Source: Halomonas chromatireducens (lineage in GTDB: Bacteria > Pseudomonadota > Gammaproteobacteria > Pseudomonadales > Halomonadaceae). Taken from it: a stretch of DNA of 64,000 nucleotides. Of this stretch, positions 31,308-40,769 are shown one piece after another. The first letter of the stretch is position 1; each line of letters opens with the position of its first letter. Location of the stretch: assembly GCF_001545155.1 (NCBI RefSeq), contig NZ_CP014226.1, positions 3,181,918 through 3,245,917 on the forward strand, read 5' to 3'. Position numbers and translations under genes: made by a program. The notes under the pieces were generated by a model. It searched no databases. It saw only the letters and a program-made list of their open reading frames with translations, and was not told the origin of the DNA.

Positions 31308-32674
31308 GCGGAGGCAGCGTCGCTATCGTTGTCCTGGTCGAAGAGAGCGTCGACAAAGTCCCGCGCCGCAAAGGGCCGCAGGTCGTCCAGGCTCTCACCC
31401 ACCCCGATGAAGCGGATCGGAGTGCCGAGCTGCTTGGCCAGGGCGAAGATGATGCCACCCTTGGCGGTGCCGTCGAGCTTGGTCAGGGTGATCCCGGTCA
31501 CCGGCACGGCCTCGTTGAAGGTGGCCGCCTGGGAGAGGGCGTTCTGGCCGGTGCCGGCATCGAGCACCAGCATCACCTCATGGGGCGCCGTGCCGTCCAG
31601 CTTGCCCATCACCCGATGCACTTTCTTGAGCTCTTCCATCAGGTGCCCCTTGTTGTGCAACCGGCCCGCGGTATCGGCAATCAGCACGTCCACCTTGCGC
31701 GCCTTGGCGGCGGCGACGGCGTCATAGATCACCGACGCGCTGTCGGCACCGGTGTGCTGGGCGATGACGGGCACGCTGTTGCGCTCGCCCCATACCTTGA
31801 GCTGCTCCACCGCGGCGGCACGGAAGGTATCGCCGGCAGCCAGCATCACGCTCCTGCCCTCGCGCTGGAAGCGCTGGGTCAGCTTGCCGATGGTGGTGGT
31901 CTTGCCCACGCCGTTGACCCCCACCACCAGGATGACGAAGGGGCCTTCACCCTTGGGCGGCAGCGCCAGCGGCTGCGCCACCGCATCGAGCATCACGGCC
32001 AGTTCGTCCTGCAGCGCCCGATACAGTGCCTGGGGGTCCTTGAGTTCCTTGCGCGATACACGCTCGGTAAGCCGGTCGATGATCTCGGTGGTGGCCTCGA
32101 TGCCCACGTCGGCCATCAACAGCTGGGTCTCCAGGTCCTCGATCAGCTCGTCGTCGATCTGCTTCTTGCCCAGGAAGAGCCCGGCGATACCATCGGTGAG
32201 GTTGGCGCGGGTCTTGCCCAGGCCAGAGCGAATACGTGCGAACCAGCCCTTTTTCTCGGAGACCGGCTTTTCCTGCAGCGGCGTGCGGGCCGGCTCAGGC
32301 TCGGGTGTCGACGGTTCGGCTTCGGGCTCGGACCCAGACGGCTCAGGTGTCGGTGGCTCGGGCTGGGTTGTGGCGGGCTGGGATTCGGGCGACAACGCTT
32401 CCTCGCGCAGCACCTCATTCTCCTCCTCCTGGCCGAGGGAATCGACCGCATCGGTCCCCTCACGCGCCTCGCCGGCCGCCGGGCCGGCCATGGCGACCTC
32501 CTCGGGCCGCTGAGCTTCGGTGATTGCCGGCTCCGAAGGGGCCGGCTCGGGGGAGGTTTCCTCAGCCGCCGGGGCCGGTGTCGCCGATGCCTCCTCCTCG
32601 GCCAGGTGCTCCGAATCCGTTGGCCGCTGCTGCTGCTCTTCCTGCTGCTTCTTGCGCTTGAAAAAACCGAACAT
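31304..32674 (-). CDS. ftsY: Signal recognition particle receptor FtsY
   Basis: A 456-residue GTPase that docks SRP-ribosome complexes at the membrane. After 'MFGFFKRKKQQ' comes a ~135-residue Glu/Pro/Ala-rich acidic A domain, then the N domain and the G domain with 'GVNGVGKTTTIGKL' (G1), 'DTAGRLHNKGHLMEELKK' (G3) and 'TKLDGTAKGG' (G4). The start at 32674 matches the family; the upstream frame does not. It heads the ftsY-ftsE-ftsX operon and is divergent from rsmD. Confidence 0.95.
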   Translation of the reverse strand: MFGFFKRKKQQEEQQQRPTDSEHLAEEEASATPAPAAEETSPEPAPSEPAITEAQRPEEVAMAGPAAGEAREGTDAVDSLGQEEENEVLREEALSPESQPATTQPEPPTPEPSGSEPEAEPSTPEPEPARTPLQEKPVSEKKGWFARIRSGLGKTRANLTDGIAGLFLGKKQIDDELIEDLETQLLMADVGIEATTEIIDRLTERVSRKELKDPQALYRALQDELAVMLDAVAQPLALPPKGEGPFVILVVGVNGVGKTTTIGKLTQRFQREGRSVMLAAGDTFRAAAVEQLKVWGERNSVPVIAQHTGADSASVIYDAVAAAKARKVDVLIADTAGRLHNKGHLMEELKKVHRVMGKLDGTAPHEVMLVLDAGTGQNALSQAATFNEAVPVTGITLTKLDGTAKGGIIFALAKQLGTPIRFIGVGESLDDLRPFAARDFVDALFDQDNDSDAASA

Positions 32675-32762
32675 GGGGGAATTCAGCCTCACGGGTGAAT
32701 GATCGCTACATCCTACCACCGCGCACCATGACTGTGGACAAGTCGAGGGGTACAATTCGGCC

Positions 32763-33401
32763 ATGACACGACACCGTACGCCTTCCCGCTCCCGCCGCAC
32801 TGCCAGCGAGCCCCGCAAGAGTCATGGCAGCGGTCGCCTGCGCCTCATTGGTGGCGAGTATCGTCGCCGCCTGCTGCCGGTGCTCGACAGTCCCGGCCTG
32901 CGCCCGACCCCCGACCGCGTTCGGGAAACGCTGTTCAACTGGCTGGCACCAGTGACACCGGGGGCGCGTGCGCTGGACCTCTTCGCCGGCACCGGCGCCC
33001 TGGGCCTGGAAGCTATCTCCCGCGGCGCCCGGGAGGCGCTGTTCGTCGAACGCGACGCCCGCGTCGCCCAGGCACTTTGCACAAACCTCGAGACCCTCGG
33101 CGCTACTCAGCGCGGCCGAGTGGTTAACGCCGATGCGCTCGCTTTTCTGGCCGCTCCCCCCACCGACGCCACCCCTCCATTCACGCTGGTATTTCTCGAC
33201 CCACCCTTTCGCCAACAGCTGGCCCAGCCCTGCTGCGAGTGGCTGGAGCGAGGCTGGCTGGCAGAGGAGGCCTATATCTATCTTGAAACCGAATCGGAGC
33301 TGGCTCCCCAGGTGCCGGTCAGCTGGCAGCTCCACCGGGAGATACGCGCCGGGGACAGCACCGGGCGGCTTTATCGACGGCTTCCGGCCGACGGCAGTTG
33401 A
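32763..33401 (+). CDS. rsmD: 16S rRNA guanine-N2 methyltransferase RsmD
   Basis: A 212-residue SAM methyltransferase that makes m2G966 in 16S rRNA. The basic N-terminus is followed by 'RLRLIGGEYRRRLLPVLDSP', then 'RPTPDRVRETLFNWL', the SAM motif 'LDLFAGTGALGLEAISRGA' and the catalytic 'LVFLDPPF'. Its head-to-head position with ftsY is standard in gammaproteobacteria. Confidence 0.95.
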   Translation: MTRHRTPSRSRRTASEPRKSHGSGRLRLIGGEYRRRLLPVLDSPGLRPTPDRVRETLFNWLAPVTPGARALDLFAGTGALGLEAISRGAREALFVERDARVAQALCTNLETLGATQRGRVVNADALAFLAAPPTDATPPFTLVFLDPPFRQQLAQPCCEWLERGWLAEEAYIYLETESELAPQVPVSWQLHREIRAGDSTGRLYRRLPADGS

Positions 33402-33521
33402 CGCTTCATCGTCGCCTTTCGGCAACGCTTGCCGAGCCGAGGCCCTCGGCGTTACGCTGCGCGTCGGAGATCGACGGCGGGCATGGGCCCGCCGCACAGG
33501 ACGTCTTTTCAGGAGGACAGG

Positions 33522-33713
33522 ATGAGCACCGAACTCTTCAATCGGCTCGAACAGAAAGTCGCCAGCGCCGTAGAAGCACTGGAATTGCTGAAGATGGAAG
33601 CCGAGGAGCTGCGCGAGGAGAACAGCCGCCTCAAGCAGGAGCGCGAGGAGTGGGAGCGTCGGCTAACCGCGCTGCTGGGCAAGTTCGAAGAGGTAGAAAC
33701 AAGCAACGACTGA
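33522..33713 (+). CDS. ZapB-like small coiled-coil protein
   Basis: A 63-residue protein that is coiled coil nearly end to end ('LFNRLEQKVASAVEALELLK' and the following Glu/Leu heptads). It resembles the ZapB-like family annotated in pseudomonads, thought to sit in the Z-ring layer, though the role is not proven here. AGGAGGACAG precedes the ATG at 33522. It lies between rsmD and the convergent rimI. Confidence 0.75.
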   Translation: MSTELFNRLEQKVASAVEALELLKMEAEELREENSRLKQEREEWERRLTALLGKFEEVETSND

Positions 33714-33719
33714 TCCAGC

Positions 33720-34280
33720 CTACAGCAGCCGGCGCGACATCAGTATCGCATCCTCACGCCCCGCGCCGGCGCCCGAAGTCCCCTCTGGCCCTGATCCTGA
33801 TGGCATGACGGCTCTCCCGCCGGCCGGCGGCTGAGCGATAGCGTCATGATCGGGCGATTCCAGCCCAGGGAGCGACAAGGCGGGATAGTAGCCACGACGC
33901 CTGCCATCCTCGTCGAAACCCGCCTGGCGATATAGGGCGATGGCGCCCGCATTACTCTCCCTGACTTCCAGCAGCAATCGCTCGCTCTCCCAGCGCAGCG
34001 CCTGGTCGATCACTGCCGTGAGTAGGCTCGCAGCCAGGCCGCGGCGACGCATGGGCGGTGCCACCAGCATGGCCTGAAGCTCGGCCTCGAAAGGCAGGCG
34101 AGCCACCACGGCGTGCCCGGCGAGCTGTCCCTCCGCCTCGACACCCAGAACGCAAACCGCTTCGTCAGTCAGGAGCGTTTCGAGCTGATCGCGGCCCCAG
34201 GGGCGAGGGCGGGTCCGCTCCAGCGCCACCAGGCGCTCCAGGTCGGCCACACCCAGGCGCCGGAGTACGCTTTCAATCAT
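33720..34280 (-). CDS. rimI: Ribosomal protein S18 N-acetyltransferase (RimI)
   Basis: A 186-residue GNAT acetyltransferase. The acetyl-CoA-binding segment reads 'MLVAPPMRRRGLAASLLTAV', followed by 'LLLEVRESNAGAIALYRQAGF' and the 'RRRGYYP' end typical of RimI. A ~35-residue Gly/Pro/Ser-rich tail extends past the usual length of ~150. The first 8 bases overlap the preceding gene, as in the holD-rimI pair of E. coli. Confidence 0.88.
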   Translation of the reverse strand: MIESVLRRLGVADLERLVALERTRPRPWGRDQLETLLTDEAVCVLGVEAEGQLAGHAVVARLPFEAELQAMLVAPPMRRRGLAASLLTAVIDQALRWESERLLLEVRESNAGAIALYRQAGFDEDGRRRGYYPALSLPGLESPDHDAIAQPPAGGRAVMPSGSGPEGTSGAGAGREDAILMSRRLL

Positions 34281-35130
34281 GCCCCGGAGCCTCGTCACCA
34301 GTGTCCGACGGCGCTCCACCCTTGCTGTTGCTGCACCAGGCCTCACGCCACGCAACCAGCGATGGCCAAAGGCCGCGCTTGGCCTCGGCGCTGTTCGCCA
34401 GCTCCTCGAGGTCGGGTACCCGCCAGCCGGGCAGGTCCAGCAGCTCGCAGTGCTCGCCGTCCAGGTTGAGTACCTGCTCGAGCGTCTCGTCGCTGCCAAA
34501 GAGCAAGACCCGCTCCGGTGCCCAGCCGTGCCGACCCGCTCCCGCAATGAAGGCCTGGACCCCTTCCCTCGCCTCTTCCAGTGGCGCCTCTGCGGGCAGC
34601 CCTTCCACCGGAGGCCAGCGCAAGCCCTGGAAGCGGGGTGAGCGTGACAGGGAAATCCCCACGGCATGCAGCAGATTGCCGAGCAGGTTCAGGTGAACTT
34701 CCGTCGGCGGCTCGTCCCCCGGCTTCAGCAGCAGCCAGCGGTCATCCAGGCACGCCACCTGCAAGGAGAAGCGCAGCGGCTCCTGGTTTAGCGGGGTTTC
34801 ACGCGGCGGGCCGGCTGCCTCGATGCCCGCCTCCGGGCCGGATCCAGCTTCCCCGGCACCTCCACCCAGCATCTGTCGGGCTCGACCCGGCTGCACGGCT
34901 CGCAAGCTGGGCGGTGGGGAAGTCACACTGGCGGGCTGCTTCGCTGCTGGCGGTTCGGCCTCCTCCAGCAGCGCATGCAGGCGCTCGGCAGGCGCAACCG
35001 CGGCGGCGGGAGCCTGCGTGACCCACTCACACGCCTCGGAGGGCCGGGCATTGGGCAGTCGGTATCTGGCCACCCAGACGGTCAGGCCCATGGCTTCCAG
35101 ATACTGCAGCCGCTGCGGCTCCGATGTCAC
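34273..35130 (-). CDS. holD: Probable DNA polymerase III psi subunit (HolD), diverged
   Basis: A 285-residue protein without obvious catalytic motifs. Three points suggest a HolD homologue. The N-terminus 'LQYLEAMGLTVWVARYRL' resembles the HolD start 'QLQQLGITQW'. The C-terminus 'ELANSAEAKRGLWPSLVAWR' resembles the E. coli end 'LRANPTARAALWQQICTYE'. And the gene directly precedes and overlaps rimI as in E. coli. It is twice the E. coli length because of a Pro/Ala/Gly-rich middle (about 40-110). Psi would link the clamp loader to SSB through chi. The resemblance was judged by eye. Confidence 0.6.
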   Translation of the reverse strand: MTSEPQRLQYLEAMGLTVWVARYRLPNARPSEACEWVTQAPAAAVAPAERLHALLEEAEPPAAKQPASVTSPPPSLRAVQPGRARQMLGGGAGEAGSGPEAGIEAAGPPRETPLNQEPLRFSLQVACLDDRWLLLKPGDEPPTEVHLNLLGNLLHAVGISLSRSPRFQGLRWPPVEGLPAEAPLEEAREGVQAFIAGAGRHGWAPERVLLFGSDETLEQVLNLDGEHCELLDLPGWRVPDLEELANSAEAKRGLWPSLVAWREAWCSNSKGGAPSDTGDEAPGHD

Positions 35131-35435
35131 GCGCTGCCGCCACGACAGTCGGGCGATTCAGGCCTGGCACCGCCGCGAGCTTCCCACTCGTCCGGGGTAT
35201 AGAGATGCAGCGCAAGGGCATGCACAGGGCCGGCAAGTTCATCGGAGAGCACCGCATAGAGTCGCTGATGGCGCTTCACCGGCATCAACCCCTGGAAATG
35301 CGCGGAAACCAACGTGACCTTGAAGTGGGTCTCGGAATTGGCCGGCACGGCATGCCGGTGACTCTCGTTCTCCACCGTCAGAAACGTGGGCTCGAGGGCC
35401 TGCAGTTTCGCTTCGATATCGGCCTGGACACTCAT
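35127..35435 (-). CDS. bolA: BolA family protein
   Basis: A 102-residue protein with the class II KH-like BolA fold: 'IEAKLQALEPTFLTVENESH', then 'ETHFKVTLVSAHFQGLMPVK' and 'LYAVLSDELAGPVHALALHL'. The His after 'VHALAL' is the conserved cluster-binding His used when BolA pairs with a monothiol glutaredoxin. The ATGA overlap couples it to the HolD-like gene. It may be BolA or its paralogue IbaG; the length fits BolA. Confidence 0.88.
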   Translation of the reverse strand: MSVQADIEAKLQALEPTFLTVENESHRHAVPANSETHFKVTLVSAHFQGLMPVKRHQRLYAVLSDELAGPVHALALHLYTPDEWEARGGARPESPDCRGGSA

Positions 35436-35470
35436 AGGGGCTCCATGGAGAAGGATAAGGCCTCATTGTA

Positions 35471-36880
35471 CTATCTAGGTGGCGACGTCGTCTGCCGCGA
35501 GCTCACCTGGGCGGCGCCGGCCAGCGGCATTCGAGCAAGGCTCGCGGCCAGGGCCAGGATACAGGCCACACAGCCGATCCACAGGGTAGCTTGTACCGGC
35601 GCATTGGCAGCCAGGAAAGCACCCACCAGCGCCACGCCGAGCGACTGCCCCACGGTGCGAGTGGTGCTGAGCACCCCCGAGGCGGCGGTACTCAACTCCC
35701 GCGGGGCACTGGTCATCATCTCGCGGTTGTTGGGCGGCTGGAACAACCCGAAACCCATGCCGCAAAGCGCCGTTCGCCACAGGCTGTCCAGCACGCTGGC
35801 GTCACTCTCCAGCAGCGCCAGCGAGGCCAGACCCAGCAGCAGCAGCAGCAGCCCGGTACTGGCCAGAATGCTGGGATTGACCCTGTCCGCCAGCCGGCCG
35901 GCAAAGGGGCCGACCAGCATGATGGCGAGCGGCCAGGGGGTGAACAGCCAGGCGGTCTCCAGCGGTGTAAAGCCCATCTCCTGCTGATAGAGGAACGTCA
36001 ATGCCACGAAGGCCAGGCCCTGCCCCACGAAGGCGAGCCCGGAGGCCGACACCGCAAGGCTGAAGCGGGGCTCCTGAAAGAGCCTGGGAGGAAGCAGCGG
36101 ATGGCTGGCGCGCCGCTGACGACGCAGGAACAGATACCCGGCCACCAGGCTCAAGGCCAGCCAGCCCAGCCACTGCCAGGCCGGTGCGTTGTGCCCCAGG
36201 GCATCCAGGGCCAGGAAGAAGCTGCCCAGCATGATCACCGAGCCCAGCGCCCCCCGGCCATCGAAGCCACCGCGCCGACCCGGCTCCCGCGGCAGCGCCC
36301 GCCACGCCAGCCACAGCGAGATCAGGCCTAACGGTATATGCAGGGCGAACAGCCAGGGCCAGTTGGCCACCGACAAGACCAATCCACCCAGGGCAGGGCC
36401 GGACGCATAGCCCCCGGCAACCATCAGCGCGCTCAGCCCGAGCGCGGAGCCCAGCAGTCGGGTGGGGAAGATGGAACGATAGAGCGAAGGGCCGATGGAG
36501 AGCGTCGCCGCGGCGCCAAGCCCCTGCAGAGCGCGAAAGACGAGCAGCAGCTCCAGGCTGCGCGCCAGGGCGGCACCCAGCGAGGCAATCACGAAGAGTG
36601 CCAGGCCCGCCACGTAGAGCCGGCGACGGCTGATCATCTCGCTGAAGGAGGCGAACACCAGCAGGAAGGCGGCACAGACGATCTGGTAGAGATTGGAGAC
36701 CCAGACAGCACGCGCGGCGGACACCTCCAGGTCGCGGGCGATCGAAGGCAGCGCCAGGTTGATCATGGTGGTGTCCACCACGGCCATCAGCGTGCCGAGA
36801 ATCAGCGCCAGTACCGCCAGGCGCCGCTCGGGGCCCGGTAGCCCATCGTCGCCAGGCCGGGTCTCGAAGAGTCGGCTCAT
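35471..36880 (-). CDS. MFS transporter, DHA2-type (14 TM) drug efflux
   Basis: A 469-residue inner-membrane carrier with about 14 hydrophobic segments. Motif C-like and DHA2 signatures are visible: 'LGTLMAVVDTTMINLALPSI' in TM1, 'VFRALQGLGAAATLSIGPSL', and 'MGFGLFQPPNNREMMTSAP' in the second half. Such proteins export drugs or dyes with proton exchange. The start at 36880 was chosen by family alignment. There is no neighbouring regulator or membrane-fusion partner. Confidence 0.88.
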   Translation of the reverse strand: MSRLFETRPGDDGLPGPERRLAVLALILGTLMAVVDTTMINLALPSIARDLEVSAARAVWVSNLYQIVCAAFLLVFASFSEMISRRRLYVAGLALFVIASLGAALARSLELLLVFRALQGLGAAATLSIGPSLYRSIFPTRLLGSALGLSALMVAGGYASGPALGGLVLSVANWPWLFALHIPLGLISLWLAWRALPREPGRRGGFDGRGALGSVIMLGSFFLALDALGHNAPAWQWLGWLALSLVAGYLFLRRQRRASHPLLPPRLFQEPRFSLAVSASGLAFVGQGLAFVALTFLYQQEMGFTPLETAWLFTPWPLAIMLVGPFAGRLADRVNPSILASTGLLLLLLGLASLALLESDASVLDSLWRTALCGMGFGLFQPPNNREMMTSAPRELSTAASGVLSTTRTVGQSLGVALVGAFLAANAPVQATLWIGCVACILALAASLARMPLAGAAQVSSRQTTSPPR

Positions 36881-36960
36881 CCTGTTTCCATCACAGCGGG
36901 GTCCGTAACGAGAAAACCGGCCGCAGCCGGTTTTCGCACCTTTAAGAACGGAAAGGCGCC

Positions 36961-37083
36961 GATTTGCGTTGCGAGCGAAGAGAGCCCGCTTTCCGCCGGA
37001 GCGCAGCAACCGGAGTTTACAGCCTGCTAAATGAGGATTGCGAGCCCCGCCGGGGAGCGGGATATCAAGCGCAGCAGCAAATC
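36961..37083. repeat. Dispersed hairpin repeat, family B copy 2
   Basis: Outer arms GATTTGC...AGCG and CGCAGCAGCAAATC pair, and GCCGG / CCGGG pair further in. The centre is GGAG-TTTA-CAGCCTGC-TAAA-TGAGG (about 37013-37035). It lies between the MFS gene and the 37094 gene and partly touches the end of the latter's downstream side. Confidence 0.65.
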
Positions 37084-37093
37084 GGGACTTTCC

Positions 37094-37480
37094 TCAGTCC
37101 TGGTCGGTTTCCAGCAAAAGCGAGTCGTCCACCTCGGAGATCTCCAGCGCCGCCTCATTGTCCAGGTCAATGGCCAGATAGCTGTGCTCGACCTGCAGGA
37201 AACGCTGGAACAGGGCCCAGTCCACGGCCTCGGGCCACTGACGCTCGTCCTCTTCCCAGGCCCTCAACTCTGTCTCGAGGATCTCCAGGTAGCGCTCCCG
37301 GACGAAGCCTTCCAGCGACTCCGGCGTGTCCATCTCGGGGATCAGGTAGACGGTGCTTTCGCGTTCGACGTCGGCCAGAGTGAGGTCGTCGTCCCCCACC
37401 GTGGGTTCCAGCGCATTGATCCATTCCACGAAATGCCGGGTCGGCCTGACGCTCAGGGCGGAGCGGTTGAGCAGTTTCAT
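37094..37480 (-). CDS. Acidic conserved-type hypothetical protein, 128 aa
   Basis: I do not recognise a family. The protein is strongly acidic, with no signal peptide or membrane segment. It starts 'MKLLNRSALSVRPTRHFVEW' and ends in a run of Glu, Asp and Leu. GGAGACC precedes the ATG at 37480. The gene is isolated between repeats (family B on one side, family A copies on the other). Similar acidic proteins are seen in halophilic gammaproteobacteria, but no role can be given. Confidence 0.6.
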   Translation of the reverse strand: MKLLNRSALSVRPTRHFVEWINALEPTVGDDDLTLADVERESTVYLIPEMDTPESLEGFVRERYLEILETELRAWEEDERQWPEAVDWALFQRFLQVEHSYLAIDLDNEAALEISEVDDSLLLETDQD

Positions 37481-37590
37481 CACGGTCTCCTCGACGTCGA
37501 AACGGTGATCATTATGGGTGCTAGTGCCGCTGCTTACCAATACTTCTGCTTTGGGGGCACAGCAGGCTCGGGGCTGATCCAGGGGCAGGG

Positions 37591-37660
37591 CTACGAGGAG
37601 GCGCACCGAGCCCATCCCTGGGCGCTACATTTGTCTTCCTTGGCAAATGACCTCCTCCCC
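37591..37660 (-). repeat. Dispersed structured repeat, family A copy 3
   Basis: A minus-strand copy. GAGGAGGCGC at one end and GACCTCCTC at the other enclose CCATCCCTGGGCGCTA and the hairpin CATTTGTC-TTCCTT-GGCAAATG (37628-37649), which has one mismatch. It shares the gap 37481-37867 with copy 4. Confidence 0.8.
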
Positions 37661-37711
37661 CCGCTCGCCACCGCTATCGCATAACCCGACGCTCGTGGGC
37701 TGAACTGGCGA

Positions 37712-37792
37712 CAAGCCTTCGAGGAGGCGCTGTGAATACATCCCTGTACGCTACCTACGCCATCCCTGGCGTAGGACCTCCTCTTCGGCTTG
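37712..37792 (-). repeat. Dispersed structured repeat, family A copy 4
   Basis: A minus-strand copy. The outer stem CAAGCC / GGCTTG encloses GAGGAGGCGCTGTGAATACA, TCCCTG and the perfect hairpin CCTACGCC-ATCCCT-GGCGTAGG (37754-37775), then ACCTCCTC. The inner stem differs from all other copies on both arms. Confidence 0.85.
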
Positions 37793-37867
37793 ATCCCCAG
37801 CGCCCCTCGCTTAGCACAGCAAGTAGCGGAGAGTGGCGAGGAAAGGCCAGGCCGAAGCACAGCCCCT

Positions 37868-39418
37868 TCAATCCACCTCAGGGCGCATGGCCGGGAACAG
37901 CAGTACATCCCGGATCGAGGCGCTGTCGGTGAACAGCATGACGAGCCGGTCGATGCCGATGCCCTCGCCCGCGGTGGGCGGCATGCCGTACTCCAGCGCG
38001 CGGACGTAGTCGGCGTCGTAGTACATCGCCTCGATGTCGCCGGCCTCCTTCTCGGCCACCTGCTCACGGAAGCGCTCGGCCTGGTCCTCGGCGTCGTTGA
38101 GCTCCGAGAAGCCGTTGGCAATCTCGCGTCCACCGACGAAGAACTCGAAACGCTCGGTGACGAAGGGGTTGCTGTCCTTGCGCCGCGCCAGCGGGCTCAC
38201 CTCGGTGGGGTATTCGGTAATGAAGGTCGGCTGCTTCAGGCGGTGCTCGACGGTCTTCTCGAAGATCTCGATCTGAACCTTGCCCAGCCCCCAGCCATCC
38301 TTGACGTCAATATCCAGGCGCTCGGCGATCTGGCGCGCGGCGGACGCATCGGCCAGCGCCTCGGCGTGGATGTCCGGATTGTATTCGAGGATGGCGTCGA
38401 ACACGGTGATACGCTTCAGCGGGCTGCCGAAGTCGTACTCGAAGGTCTCGAGCACCTCGCCCTCGCTGTTGCGTACGGTGTTGATCACGGTGGTGGTGCC
38501 CAGCACCTGCCGGGCGACGCTGCGCAGCATCTCCTCGGTGAGGTCCATCAGGTCGTTGTGGTTCGCATGGGCCTGGTAGAACTCGATCATGGTGAACTCG
38601 GGGTTGTGCCGCGTAGAGAGCCCCTCGTTTCGGAAGTTGCGGTTGATCTCGAAGACCCGTTCGAAGCCGCCCACCACCAGGCGCTTGAGGTAGAGTTCCG
38701 GTGCGATGCGCAGGTACATGTCGATGTCCAGCGCATTGTGGTGTGTGATGAAAGGGCGCGCGGTGGCGCCACCGGGAATCGGCTGCAGCATGGGGGTTTC
38801 CACCTCCATGAAGCCGCGCTCCTCGAAGAAGCGACGCATGGCGCTGATCACCCCGGCCCGGGTCTCGAACACCTTGCGCGAGTCGGGGTTCATGATCAGA
38901 TCGACGTAGCGCTGACGGTAGCGCGCTTCCATGTCGGTCAGGCCATGGAACTTGTCGGGCAGCGGACGCAGGCTCTTGGTCAGCAGCCTGGCTTCGGCCA
39001 TCATCACGTAGAGGTCGCCCTTGCCGGACTTGTGTACCGGACCACGGCCGGCCACGATATCGCCGATGTCCCAGCCCTTGATGTCCTCCAGCGTCTCTTC
39101 CGACAGCCCCTTCTTGTCGATATAGAGCTGGATCTGCCCAGTGGCATCCTGGATGACCAGGAAGGGGCCCCGCTTGCGCATGATGCGCCCGGCCACGGCG
39201 GCCTCGCGCCCCAGGGTCTCCAGCGCCTCCTTCTCCTTGTCACCGAGCTCGGCGATCAGCTCGGCGGCCTGGCTGTCACGGCGAAAGTCGTTGGGGAAGG
39301 CGCTCTCGCCCCGCGCATCGGCCAGCTTGCGGCGATCGGCCAGCTTGGCACGACGCTCGGCGATCAGGCGGTTCTCGTCCTGCAGGGGGGATTCGGAAGG
39401 GCTCTGGGGGTCGGCCAT
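37868..39418 (-). CDS. lysS: Lysyl-tRNA synthetase (class II)
   Basis: A 516-residue class IIb synthetase. The N-terminal OB-fold anticodon domain spans about 60-170. Catalytic motif 2 is '[20 protein letters not shown]' and motif 3 near the end is '[20 protein letters not shown]'. It charges tRNA-Lys. It follows prfB on the same strand by 55 bp, the same prfB-lysS order as in E. coli, and is probably cotranscribed with it. Confidence 0.97.
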   Translation of the reverse strand: MADPQSPSESPLQDENRLIAERRAKLADRRKLADARGESAFPNDFRRDSQAAELIAELGDKEKEALETLGREAAVAGRIMRKRGPFLVIQDATGQIQLYIDKKGLSEETLEDIKGWDIGDIVAGRGPVHKSGKGDLYVMMAEARLLTKSLRPLPDKFHGLTDMEARYRQRYVDLIMNPDSRKVFETRAGVISAMRRFFEERGFMEVETPMLQPIPGGATARPFITHHNALDIDMYLRIAPELYLKRLVVGGFERVFEINRNFRNEGLSTRHNPEFTMIEFYQAHANHNDLMDLTEEMLRSVARQVLGTTTVINTVRNSEGEVLETFEYDFGSPLKRITVFDAILEYNPDIHAEALADASAARQIAERLDIDVKDGWGLGKVQIEIFEKTVEHRLKQPTFITEYPTEVSPLARRKDSNPFVTERFEFFVGGREIANGFSELNDAEDQAERFREQVAEKEAGDIEAMYYDADYVRALEYGMPPTAGEGIGIDRLVMLFTDSASIRDVLLFPAMRPEVD

Positions 39419-39473
39419 GTCGCTACCTGTTTGAAATCACAATATTCGGTGGAACTGCTGCACATCCGGGGCG

Positions 39474-40572
39474 CTATAGACCCTGCTTGAGGCTGGCGAC
39501 GATAAACTGATCCAGGTCGCCATCCAGTACCTTGTCGCAGTTGCTGGTCTGCACGCCGGTGCGCAGATCCTTGATGCGCTGGTCGTCGAGGACATAGGAG
39601 CGGATCTGGCTGCCCCAGCCGATATCGGCCTTGGAGTCCTCGGCCTCCTGCTTGGCAGCGTTGCGCTTCTGCATCTCATGTTCCCACAGCCTCGCCTTCA
39701 GCTGCTTCATGGCGAAGTCGCGGTTGGCGTGCTGGCTGCGCTGGCTCTGGCAGGCCACCACGATGCCGGTAGGCTCGTGGGTGATGCGCACGGCCGAGTC
39801 GGTGGTGTTGACGTGCTGGCCGCCCGCGCCGCTGGAGCGATAGGTGTCGGTGCGCAGGTCCGCCGGGTTGATCTCGACCTCGAAGCTGTCGTCCACTTCC
39901 GGCGACAGGAATACCGAAGCGAAGGAGGTGTGGCGACGGCCGCCGGAGTCGAAGGGACTCTTGCGCACCAGCCGATGCACGCCGGTCTCGGTACGCAGCC
40001 AACCGAAAGCGTAGTCGCCCTGCACATGCACGGTAGCCGACTTGATGCCCGCCACTTCGCCGGCGGAGACTTCGGTGATCTCGGCCTTGAAGCCGTGATG
40101 CTCAGCCCAGCGCAGATACATGCGCAGCAGCATGTTGGCCCAGTCCTGGGCTTCGGTGCCGCCGGAGCCCGCCTGAATATCCAGGTAGGCGTTGTTCTCG
40201 TCCATCTCGCCGGAGAACATGCGCCGGAACTCGAGCTTCTCGAGGCTGGCGTTGAGGCCATTCAACTCCTTCTCGACCTCGGCGACGGTGTCCTCGTCCG
40301 CCTCCATCTCGGCCAGCTCGAGCAGGTCGCGGCTATCCGCCAGGCCCTGGTCGAGTTCATCGATGGTCTGGACGATCTGCTCCAGCGAGGCGCGCTCCTT
40401 GCCCAGTTTCTGGGCATAGTCCGGATCGTTCCAGACTGCTGGATCCTCCAGCTCGCGTGAGACTTCCTCTAGCCGATCCTTGCGTTCGGCATAGTCAAAG
40501 ATACCCCCTCAGGACATCTGTCCGCTCGGACAGGTCCTTGATGAGGTTATGAATGGGGTTGGTTTCCAGCAT
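39474..40572 (-). CDS. prfB: Peptide chain release factor 2, with programmed +1 frameshift
   Basis: RF2 is encoded in two frames. The first 25 codons run from the ATG at 40572 to 40498, followed by a TGA at 40497-40495. A +1 slip skips base 40497 and continues in frame to 39474, giving 365 residues as in E. coli. The slip site is AGGGGGTATCTTTGAC: an internal Shine-Dalgarno, CTT and TGA-C, the classical autoregulatory signal. The second part has 'GAGGQHVN' (the GGQ loop) and the SPF-type region for UGA/UAA recognition ('[16 protein letters not shown]'). Confidence 0.97.
40485..40510 (-). promoter_or_regulatory. prfB recoding signal
   Basis: On the minus strand AGGGGG stands 3 nt before CTT-TGA-C. 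Low RF2 favours slippage over termination at the TGA, so RF2 controls its own synthesis. The sequence is the same as the well-studied E. coli site. Confidence 0.93.
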
Positions 40573-40708
40573 GGGCTCGCTCGCCTGAATCGCATGGGAA
40601 AAACGGCCGCCGCGTCACAGGCGTCAACCTGAGCCACAGCGGCGCGGAAAAGGCAGCTAGTGTAGCGAATTCGCCAATGGGACGCATCCACCGCACGGCC
40701 TCAATGCA

Positions 40709-40732
40709 AGGACCCGGCCGAAGCCGGGTCCT
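40709..40732 (-). terminator. Terminator after fadL
   Basis: A perfect stem AGGACCCGGC-CGAA-GCCGGGTCCT lies 38 bp downstream of the fadL stop. Read on the minus strand it is followed by TTGCATTG. Confidence 0.7.
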
Positions 40733-40769
40733 GTACGAACGCTTGATTTATATCAATCGTTTGACTGAC

